DNA of 64,000 bases from Stigmatella aurantiaca DW4/3-1 (lineage in GTDB: Bacteria; Myxococcota; Myxococcia; Myxococcales; Myxococcaceae): the NCBI RefSeq assembly GCF_000165485.1, contig NC_014623.1, positions 2,871,501 to 2,935,500 on the forward strand, written 5' to 3'. The notes beneath the pieces are model-generated. The model did not search any database. It was not told the DNA's origin and worked only from the letters and a program-made list of their open reading frames with translations. The number at the start of each line of letters is the position of its first letter. The stretch's first letter is position 1. The position numbers and the translations under genes were made by a program. This document shows, one piece after another, positions 57,671-64,000 of this stretch.

Positions 57671-58987
57671 ATGCGTGAACCCTTCTTTGCCGACATCGCC
57701 CCCGTTCGCTACGAGGGACTCAAGAGCACCCACCCGCTGGCCTACCGCTGGTATGAGCCCAACCGGCTCGTCCTGGGTCGATCCATGGCGGAGCACCTGC
57801 GGCTGGCCGTGTGTTACTGGCATACCTTCTGCTGGGCTGGGAGCGATCCCTTCGGCCCCGCCACGATGCCTCGCCCGTGGATGCAGCCGGGGGATGCAAT
57901 GGCCTTGGCCGAGCAGAAGCTCAGCGTTGCCTTCGAGCTCTTCGAGAAGCTGGGCGTGCCATTCTTCACGTTCCATGATCGGGACTTGGCGCCGGAACTG
58001 GGGAGCCTTCGGGCGAGTCAGCACGCGCTCAAGGTCATGCTCGACAAAGCCCAGGTCATGATGGAGCGGACCGGCGTGAAGCTGCTCTGGGGGACGGCGA
58101 ACCTGTTCTCCCACCCGCGGTACATGGCCGGTGCGGCGACCAATCCGGATCCAGAGGTCTTCGCCCATGCGGCTGCCCAGGTCCGTGACGCGCTCGAGGC
58201 CACGCATCGGCTCGGGGGTGCGAATTACGTGTTGTGGGGAGGCCGCGAGGGTTACGACACGCTGCTCAACACCCACCTGAAGCGCGAGATCGATCAACTG
58301 GGGCGCTTCCTCAACCTGGTGGTGGAGCACAAGCACAAGCTCGGCTTCAAGGGGACAATCCTCATCGAGCCCAAGCCCATGGAGCCGACCAAGCATCAGT
58401 ACGACTACGACGTCTCGACGGTCTATGGATTCTTGGAGCGTTCCGGCCTCGCGAAGGAGGTCAAGGTCAACATCGAGGTGAATCACGCCACCCTGGCGGG
58501 CCACACCTTCGACCATGAGGTCGCCACGGCCATTGCCCTGGGGATCTTCGGCTCGATCGACATGAACCGGGGCGATCCCCAGAATGGCTGGGACACGGAT
58601 CAGTTCCCCAACAATGCGCCGGAGTTGGTCCTCCCGCTCTACCGGATCTTACAGGCGGGTGGCTTCACCACGGGAGGCATCAACTTCGATGCCAAGGTGC
58701 GGCGCCAAAGCATCGAGCCCGTCGATCTGCTTCATGCGCATGTCGGCGCCATCGACGTCCTGGCGCGCGCCCTGCTTGCCGCCGCGGCGATGCTCGAAGA
58801 GGGCGCGCTGAGTCGGCACATCGACCAGCGGTATGCGGGTTGGGAGGGGGAGTTGGGCCGCAAGATCACCGAAGGCCAGATCGATCTGGCGGGTCTGGCG
58901 AACTTGGCCGTGGACGCCGATCTGGCGCCGAAGCCCCGGTCGGGACGCCAAGAGATGCTCGAGAATCTGGTCAACCGCTACATTTGA
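57671..58987 (+). CDS. xylA: Xylose isomerase (class II)
   Basis: The 438-aa enzyme interconverts D-xylose and D-xylulose with divalent metals. The start at 57671 has GGAGAGGA upstream and gives the family-typical [11 protein letters not shown]. The His base is in FFTFHDRD (H102), the metal-ligand region in [17 protein letters not shown], and [13 protein letters not shown] and [17 protein letters not shown] follow. The length is that of class II enzymes. It is divergent from a ROK regulator, but no xylB xylulokinase or sugar transporter is present within the window. Confidence 0.95.
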   Translation: MREPFFADIAPVRYEGLKSTHPLAYRWYEPNRLVLGRSMAEHLRLAVCYWHTFCWAGSDPFGPATMPRPWMQPGDAMALAEQKLSVAFELFEKLGVPFFTFHDRDLAPELGSLRASQHALKVMLDKAQVMMERTGVKLLWGTANLFSHPRYMAGAATNPDPEVFAHAAAQVRDALEATHRLGGANYVLWGGREGYDTLLNTHLKREIDQLGRFLNLVVEHKHKLGFKGTILIEPKPMEPTKHQYDYDVSTVYGFLERSGLAKEVKVNIEVNHATLAGHTFDHEVATAIALGIFGSIDMNRGDPQNGWDTDQFPNNAPELVLPLYRILQAGGFTTGGINFDAKVRRQSIEPVDLLHAHVGAIDVLARALLAAAAMLEEGALSRHIDQRYAGWEGELGRKITEGQIDLAGLANLAVDADLAPKPRSGRQEMLENLVNRYI

Positions 58988-59110
58988 GCTGGGGGCGGCA
59001 TGTCCCTTCCGGAGGACGCTCTTCGGCTCTGGTTCGCTCACCGGCGAGGCCTTCCGAACATGCCGAGTCCCAGGAGTTTTTAGTGCGCTTCACCCCATTC
59101 ACCTCTGTCA

Positions 59111-59290
59111 TTCGAGGCCATCGGCGGCGATCGTTTCGTCAGCGACGCGCTGGGAACAGTCACCTTCACGCGAGCGGCGTCAGGCGAGGTGGACGGGCTC
59201 ACGATCAGCACCCTGCGTGTGCGCCACCTTCGCGCGGAACGGCTTGCAGCAGCAACGGGTACACCCACGGGGAAGGTGAAAGGCCGTTGA
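59111..59290 (+). pseudogene. C-terminal fragment of a second beta-lactamase-fold hydrolase
   Basis: In this stretch one frame reads FEAIGGDRFVSDALGTVTF, then TRAASGEVDGLTISTLRV, ending in a TGA at 59288-59290. This resembles the small beta domain at the end of serine hydrolases of the beta-lactamase family. The preceding catalytic domain is absent. The remaining gap between xylA and the SDR gene (58988-59110 and 59291-59359) shows nothing I can assign. Confidence 0.5.
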
Positions 59291-59359
59291 TGGCCGTGCG
59301 CTTGGTGGGAGCCCCTCCGGTCACGATCGAGCATTGCCTCGCGAGGCCGTTCGTCACGC

Positions 59360-60292
59360 TCACGGGGCTTCTTTTCGCGAGGCCCCCGGCGGCTCGAAGT
59401 AATGGCGCTCGGCGAGGTCGGCGAGCAGCCCCGGGTGTGTCGGCTGCCAGCGCAAGAGTTCCCGCGTGCGCACGCTGGAGGTGGGGTTGTCGAGCTGCGC
59501 GAACATGGCGAGGAATCCGAGGTGCTTGCCGGCGTCCTCGGCCGAGATACTGACAGCCGGCAGACCGAGGCCGCGGCCGATGGCTTCAGCGATGTCCCGG
59601 AAAGGGATGCCCTCCTCGGCGGCCCCGTGGAGGCGCGAGCCGGCCGGGGCTGTCTCCAACGCCAGGCGATAGAGGCGCGTCGCGTCGAGCGTGTGCACCG
59701 TCGGCCAACGGTTCGCCCCATCTCCGACATAGGCGGCAAAGCCGTTCTTGCGTGCCATCGTGATGAGCGACGGAACGAAGCCGTGGTGGTCCAGAGAACT
59801 GTGCACCGTCGGTGCGAGACGGATGACCGAGGACCGAACCCCGCGCTTGCCGAGCGCGATCACGGCGTTCTCCGAGTCGATGCGCGGCCCACCCTCGCGG
59901 GCGTCGTCTTCGGTCCCCATGCGACCGCTCCCCCCAAGCGCGAGCGCAAGCGTTCCAGCGGTGCTGACGAACGGTTTGCCGGAACCTTCGAGCGCAGCAC
60001 CGATCGCCTCGACGGCGCGGAACTCGGCTGCCGCTGCGCCTGCGTAGTCGCCGGTGAAAGCCACATCGTGCTTGAACGCGAGGTGGATGACGCCATCCGC
60101 GGCGGCAGCGGCCTGCCGGAGACCGTCGAGGTCGTCAAGATCGCCGCGTCGCACTTCGACGCCAGCGGACGAAAGCGCGGCAGCCGAGGTGTCAGAGCGG
60201 GCGAGGCCGATGACCTTGTGCCCTGCGGCGAGCAGCTCGGGAACGAGGGCGGAACCAATGTGACCGGACGCGCCGGTGACGAACACGCGCAT
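59360..60292 (-). CDS. SDR-family NAD(P)-dependent oxidoreductase
   Basis: The 310-aa protein has the Rossmann motif VTGASGHIGSAL and a DLDDLDGL loop, and VIHLAFKHD. It looks like an atypical/extended SDR of the NmrA-like or epimerase kind. The catalytic Tyr-x-x-x-Lys is not evident, which is common in this group. It faces a TetR regulator across an intergenic region with palindromic TGATGTCA sites, so it is very probably repressed by that regulator, which may respond to a small molecule. Confidence 0.85.
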   Translation of the reverse strand: MRVFVTGASGHIGSALVPELLAAGHKVIGLARSDTSAAALSSAGVEVRRGDLDDLDGLRQAAAAADGVIHLAFKHDVAFTGDYAGAAAAEFRAVEAIGAALEGSGKPFVSTAGTLALALGGSGRMGTEDDAREGGPRIDSENAVIALGKRGVRSSVIRLAPTVHSSLDHHGFVPSLITMARKNGFAAYVGDGANRWPTVHTLDATRLYRLALETAPAGSRLHGAAEEGIPFRDIAEAIGRGLGLPAVSISAEDAGKHLGFLAMFAQLDNPTSSVRTRELLRWQPTHPGLLADLAERHYFEPPGASRKEAP

Positions 60293-60302
60293 GGAAATCT
60301 CC

Positions 60303-60342
60303 TGATGTCAGCTTCTGACATCACGTATAGCATGTGATGTCA
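60303..60342. promoter_or_regulatory. TetR-type operator with inverted and direct TGATGTCA sites
   Basis: TGATGTCA (60303-60310), a 5-nt spacer, and its inverted copy TGACATCA (60316-60323) form a perfect palindrome of 8-bp arms. A third TGATGTCA half-site lies at 60335-60342. It lies between the divergent SDR and TetR genes, exactly where a TetR-family repressor should bind and control both. Confidence 0.88.
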
Positions 60343-60370
60343 GTCCCTGCAATCAGGTACGCTGGAACCG

Positions 60371-60952
60371 ATGGCACGCTGGGAACCCGACGCACGCGGA
60401 CGGCTCGAGAAGGCCGCGATGGAGCTCTTTCAAGAGCATGGTTATGCGCGTACGACGGTGGAGGAGATCGCCGCGCGCGCGGGGCTCACGGAGCGAACCT
60501 TCTTTCGCTACTTCGCCGACAAACGCGAGGTGCTGTTCTCCGGGTCGAAAGATCTCGAGAACGCCATCGTGGACATCATCGCGAGCGCGCCGGATGGGGC
60601 ACTGCCGTTCGATGCCGTCGCCGCCGCCTTCGAAGCCGCCGGAGTCACGCTCCAGGAGCGCCGTCACTTTAGCTACGTCCGCGCACGGCACGCGCTCGTC
60701 GCCGCGCACGCGGAGATTCAAGAGCGCGAGCTGATCAAGCTCGCGTCCCTTGCGTCGGCCGTCACGAGGGCGCTGCATGCACGTGGCGTCGCCGAGCCCG
60801 CGGCAAGCCTGGCTGCCGAGGCGGGGATCGCCGTCTTCAAGGTCGGGTTCGAGCAGTGGGTTGCTGGCAAGAAGCCGCGAGACCTTGCAGAGCACATTCG
60901 AGCCGCGACGGATGCACTCAAGGCCATTGCCGCTGGTACGCGCGCATCCTGA
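60371..60952 (+). CDS. TetR-family transcriptional regulator
   Basis: The 193-aa protein has an N-terminal HTH (AAMELFQEHGYARTTVEEIAARAGLTERTFFRYFADKRE, roughly residues 15-53) typical of TetR repressors, and a variable C-terminal ligand domain. It is divergent from the SDR gene and probably represses both itself and that gene through the palindromic TGATGTCA operator. No ligand can be inferred. Confidence 0.9.
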   Translation: MARWEPDARGRLEKAAMELFQEHGYARTTVEEIAARAGLTERTFFRYFADKREVLFSGSKDLENAIVDIIASAPDGALPFDAVAAAFEAAGVTLQERRHFSYVRARHALVAAHAEIQERELIKLASLASAVTRALHARGVAEPAASLAAEAGIAVFKVGFEQWVAGKKPRDLAEHIRAATDALKAIAAGTRAS

Positions 60953-60993
60953 ATGCTGGCCCCGCGATTTTCATCACGAGGGCCGTGTTAGAC

Positions 60994-61048
60994 AAAAAGG
61001 CCCTGCCGGTTGGGAGGCGGCGGGGCCGCGCCGGGGTACCCCCCGGCG
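60994..61048 (-). terminator. Rho-independent terminator of the PKD/F5-8C protein gene
   Basis: On the minus strand GGCCCCGCCG pairs with CGGCAGGGCC (60999-61008 with 61018-61027), followed by TTTTT at 60994-60998. A second perfect hairpin CGCCGGGG/CCCCGGCG lies just before it at 61029-61048. Confidence 0.88.
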
Positions 61049-61071
61049 ATCGGTGGACGCAATCAGCGGGG

Positions 61072-62676
61072 TCAGCGCACCTCGAATTCGTAGATGCGCG
61101 TCGCTGGGTCGCCGTTCTGGCTTGGGGTGGTCACGTTGAACTTGATGTAGCGCGCCGAGGTGGCGCTGATCGAGTGGGTCGAGGTGCTGGCGGTGTTGTT
61201 GGTCACCGTCACTGGGGTGCTCCAGGTGGTGCCGTTGCTGGAGGTCTGGATGGTGAAGGCCTTGGTGTTCCAGGTGCTCGACTCGCCACCCGCGCCGGCA
61301 TGCTTGACCACGAAGCTGCTGACCGTCTGCGCCGAGCCGAGATCAACCTGCAGCCAGGACGGGGCGGCCAACGAGCAGAACTTGTCGGTCGTGCCGCCGG
61401 AGACGCTGCCGTTGACCGCCTTGGCCGGCGTCTCGCTGGTGTTGCAGGCGGTGGAGCCAGTCGTCGGCTTGTTGAGCGCCAGGTTGGCGTAGCCAGCACC
61501 GACCGAGACGGTCTGGGTCTTGGTGTGGCTGGCGCCGCCGTTGTCGGTCACGGTCAGGTTGACGTTGTAGTTGCCGGCGCTGCCGTAGACACGGCTGGGG
61601 TTCGTCGCGGTCGAGCCGCTGCCGTCGCCGAAATTCCAGCTGCGCGAGGTGATGCTGCCGTCGCTGTCGCTGGAGGCGTCGCTGAAGGTCGCGGTCAATC
61701 CGCTCACGGTGACGTTGAAATTGGCCACTGGCGGGGTGTTGCCGCTGACCGCGGTGTTGATCGCCGCCGCGTACTGCGCGGCCGTGCCCTGCGACCCGCA
61801 CGCCTGGATATCGTCATACAGCCACATGAAGCCGCCAGAGATGCCGGCAGAGGCCTTCCAGTTGCTCATCTTGCTCTGCACCGTGGCCGGACTGTCGCCG
61901 CTGCCGCAGCCGCTGCCGTGGCGCGACCACAGGCCCGGGTCGACGGTCATGCCCATCGCGGTGTTCCAACTCGCCGGATTGTTGCCAGCGCCTCCGTCGT
62001 ACACCTGCAGGTAAATGGTGTCGACCGCGCTGCCGAGGTTGTCCTTGAGGCTCCTCCAGAAGCTCTGATTGGTGTAGGGCGCGAAGGTGATCTTGTAGCC
62101 CAGGCCGATCAGCATCTGCCCGAACTGGGTGGTGGGGGCGAGATTGTAGGCGCTCTCGTCATCGAAGTTGACCGCGGTGGCGCCCGTGACGCTCTTCAGC
62201 GCCTGGAAGTTGCGGTACAGGATGCTGTTGCTGCCAGTGCCGCAGACCAGGGTGCTGCCGCAACCGGCGGCGGTGCCGTTGACCAGCTTGATCATCCGCT
62301 CGAAATCGGGAACGCCCCAGGCGCCGATCGACACTTCGATGCGATTGACCGAGGTCGGCGCGGTCTTGAGCGAGGCCAAGCGCGTCGGCCAGGCTGGGTC
62401 GCCGATGTAGGCGCCGTTCTTGACCACGGGGATGTCGTTGTAGACGAGGTCGCCGTTGTCCTCGATGTGGAAGCTCCACAGCATCACGGTGGTAAAGCCC
62501 GAGTTGCGCAGGTCGTTCATCACCGCGGTGCCGCCGGAATAGAACGGGCCGCCGCCATAGACGGCCGAATCGGCATGGGCCGTCGGCGCAATGGCGGCCA
62601 TGGCGAGGGCGGCGAGCGCCGAACAGGCTTGGTGGGCAGGACGGAGGCGGGACAAGAGTTGCTTCGACTTCGGCAT
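61072..62676 (-). CDS. Secreted glycoside hydrolase-like protein with PKD and F5/8-type C (CBM32-like) domains
   Basis: The ATG at 62676 has AGGGG 8 nt upstream and opens a signal peptide (ALAALAMAAIAPTAHA). About residues 40-310 look like a TIM-barrel hydrolase related to GH18-type enzymes. The segment ATAVNFDDESAYN resembles the DxxDxDxE region and VDTIYLQVYDGG a later strand, but the catalytic assignment is tentative. About 320-400 form a PKD domain (WNFGDGSGSTATNPSRVYG). About 405-534 form an F5/8-type C/CBM32-like galactose-binding domain (WLQVDLGSAQTV, ARYIKFNVTTPS). Serine/threonine-rich repeats and codon use differ in flavour from nearby genes, and similar architectures are common in Xanthomonadales and actinobacteria. 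Its own terminator suggests an independent cassette. Confidence 0.72.
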   Translation of the reverse strand: MPKSKQLLSRLRPAHQACSALAALAMAAIAPTAHADSAVYGGGPFYSGGTAVMNDLRNSGFTTVMLWSFHIEDNGDLVYNDIPVVKNGAYIGDPAWPTRLASLKTAPTSVNRIEVSIGAWGVPDFERMIKLVNGTAAGCGSTLVCGTGSNSILYRNFQALKSVTGATAVNFDDESAYNLAPTTQFGQMLIGLGYKITFAPYTNQSFWRSLKDNLGSAVDTIYLQVYDGGAGNNPASWNTAMGMTVDPGLWSRHGSGCGSGDSPATVQSKMSNWKASAGISGGFMWLYDDIQACGSQGTAAQYAAAINTAVSGNTPPVANFNVTVSGLTATFSDASSDSDGSITSRSWNFGDGSGSTATNPSRVYGSAGNYNVNLTVTDNGGASHTKTQTVSVGAGYANLALNKPTTGSTACNTSETPAKAVNGSVSGGTTDKFCSLAAPSWLQVDLGSAQTVSSFVVKHAGAGGESSTWNTKAFTIQTSSNGTTWSTPVTVTNNTASTSTHSISATSARYIKFNVTTPSQNGDPATRIYEFEVR

Positions 62677-63117
62677 GGTGAGATCCCCTGCAATGAGCGT
62701 CGTGGACGCGATGGCATCGATGCGCGCCGGACGAGCTGCGGGTCTGCCCGCGGCGCGATTGCGCGCTTCCTGTCGCCGACCTTGGCGACGGGCCCACATT
62801 GCGAGCGCCGAAATCAGAGTGTCAATAGTTAAATCTGCTTAAGCAGGGAAATGATGTTTTGCCTGAGTGCTGGTCGGATGTGCACGCGCCCACATGGCGG
62901 AGTGGGTTGGGCGCGAGCCGCCCTGCCGCGTGAGGGGTAAGTCCTTGTCTTGCGAAGTGAGATGCGCGCTGGGTGGCGCGTTCCCGCGCCCTTGGGAGCC
63001 GTGACAGGGAGCGCACGTACTCTGGCGGGCTCACGAGACGTTGGCTCGTGGAGTGGCCGAGGGGGGCACATGTTCTTGAGTTCCGAAGTGGTGCACTCGA
63101 CTGCAAGGGATACCCCA
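62677..63117. other. Gene-free upstream region of the PKD/F5-8C gene
   Basis: No convincing gene is present. A 12-bp palindrome CTGCTTAAGCAG (62835-62846) and an AT-rich stretch (62821-62865) may belong to the promoter of the minus-strand secreted protein gene. An inverted CACGAG/CTCGTG pair lies near 63030-63050. Confidence 0.4.
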
Positions 63118-63617
63118 TGACGCTCACATGGGGGGGAGTGGTGCTGCTGACGCAGGTCCTCGGAGCGGAGGAGTCGGCTGCCGACGCGAGGCCTTCGGCC
63201 TCTACGGCCGAGGCTGTGCTGCCTGCACTGCCCGCGGCAACAGCCGAGGACGGACTGTGGCACTCCCTCCTCCGATTGGAGGCCAGCACGCTGGCGCTGC
63301 TGCCGCAAGGGGGAGGGGGAGAGCAGGAGGGCTAGGCGCAGCTGAGACCGACGCTGGTGGTGGATGACGGAGGAACATGGGGCCTGCAACTGGGCGCTGA
63401 GGTGCGAGTGAGGCTGTGGGGAGGAGAGGGGGGACCGGGGCGGGTGAGGAAGGAGGACTGGGACAGTCTGTCGGACTGGGGGCAGGTGGTGCGTGCGCTC
63501 AAGCTGGGCAGTGAGGCGTCCACAGTGGCGTTGTGGGTGGGGGCGATGGAGGACTACAGCTGTTGTCGGGGCACTTGGTGCGGCGCTACAGCAACCGGGC
63601 CCACCCTGACTACCTGA
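63118..63617 (+). pseudogene. Conserved secreted-protein remnant with amber codon and frameshift
   Basis: A frame starting MTLTWGGVVLLTQVLGAE (signal-peptide-like) reads to a TAG at 63333-63335, then continues in the same frame with LRPTLVVDDGGTWGLQLGAE and VRALKLGSEASTVALWVGAMEDY. Near 63555 a one-base shift is needed to continue as LLSGHLVRRYSNRAHPDY. It then joins unrelated sequence near 63617. The pieces together look like the start of a surface or outer-membrane protein. I cannot name its family. Confidence 0.6.
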
Positions 63618-64000
63618 CTCTTCGCCAGGGGCGTGAAAACTTCTCGCGCTATGGAGCCTGTTCAGAGCGTGCAATCTCATCAGGTTGGATTGATCCCGAG
63701 ATTCGAGACGCCTATGTGCGAGCCGTCACTGATATTAAAATTTGCCCTTCTTAAGCCAGCGGTACACAGTTGTGCTGTTTCTAAATAGCATGGTTGTCTG
63801 GTAATGGAACGGCTGGATGCTCTCCTTGCCAGTGCGGCACCTCATCCCTGGCACGCTGGGGGGCCCGAGTGCACCCGCTTGGCTGGAAGACGATCGTGGG
63901 TGGGTGTCCTTGGTGCGCGAGTATCAGCAGATCGCTTCGGAGACACGCTTGACCGGCTCTACGCGCAGGACCCCGTACTCAAGGCGGCACTGACAGCTCT
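63618..64000. other. Unassigned lower-GC tail of the window
   Basis: The region is noticeably less GC-rich around 63690-63800. The plus-strand ORF to 63754 (ending DAYVRAVTDIKICPS), a plus-strand open frame from 63804 to the window end, and a minus-strand frame ending LFRNSTTVYRWLKKGKF (about 63742-63925) compete. The last resembles a helix-turn-helix segment. None is clear enough to call a gene; a mobile-element junction or degraded gene is possible. Confidence 0.3.

Noticed and set aside
62835-62846. Palindrome CTGCTTAAGCAG as an operator
   Set aside because: It is short and has no known regulator beside it, so it is only mentioned in the region note.

Overview
This window comes from a high-GC myxobacterium, most likely of the Cystobacterineae (Myxococcus/Stigmatella/Archangium type). 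The basis is the combination of MYXO-CTERM-like C-terminal anchors, a Myxococcales-type CGDG...GEECD cysteine-rich motif, a MazF without a partner gene, giant secreted repeat proteins and very few intergenic gaps. The genus cannot be fixed from sequence reading alone.

Region 1 (1-26 kb) is dominated by surface proteins. It holds two giant DUF5011/HYR repeat proteins (the first cut by the window edge, the second a 2861-aa lipoprotein). Next come a solitary MazF-type RNase and an OmpA/thrombospondin-3 protein in an operon with a 2434-aa adhesin of about twenty 93-aa Ig-like repeats ending in a MYXO-CTERM-like anchor. A divergent ELWxxDGT-repeat protein with a similar anchor closes the region. 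Region 2 (26-52 kb) is mostly ordinary chromosome. It includes a class V aminotransferase, cysE-cysK, an acyl-CoA ligase, a VTT membrane protein, a secreted endonuclease/phosphatase-family lipoprotein and a DPP III-like peptidase. It also has two AI-2E-type permease paralogues, DoxX, xdhAB, a GNAT enzyme, an RsuA/RluB-type pseudouridine synthase, an SDR-acyltransferase pair, an M28 aminopeptidase and an alpha-amylase. One methyltransferase gene here is broken by an internal deletion and a nonsense codon.

Region 3 (52-64 kb) is accessory and partly decaying. A dioxygenase gene has lost its proper 3' end, and a complete IS5-family element lies beside a CYTH-domain remnant. A beta-lactamase-fold hydrolase survives only as its ends and pieces of its middle, and a second hydrolase tail lies downstream. 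Intact islands are a crotonase, a ROK regulator divergent from xylA (no xylB in view), and an SDR oxidoreductase divergent from a TetR regulator with a clear palindromic operator. There is also a secreted PKD/F5-8C carbohydrate-binding protein with its own terminator. The last kilobase is a nonsense- and frameshift-damaged gene followed by unassigned, lower-GC sequence.

The most interesting unit is the OmpA/TSP3 plus MYXO-CTERM adhesin operon. Its overall design resembles the TraA/TraB outer-membrane-exchange pair, although its domains differ. The giant cysteine-paired DUF5011 proteins with a shared C-terminal module, and a perfect 16-bp hairpin hidden inside coding sequence at a convergent gene junction, are also worth following up.
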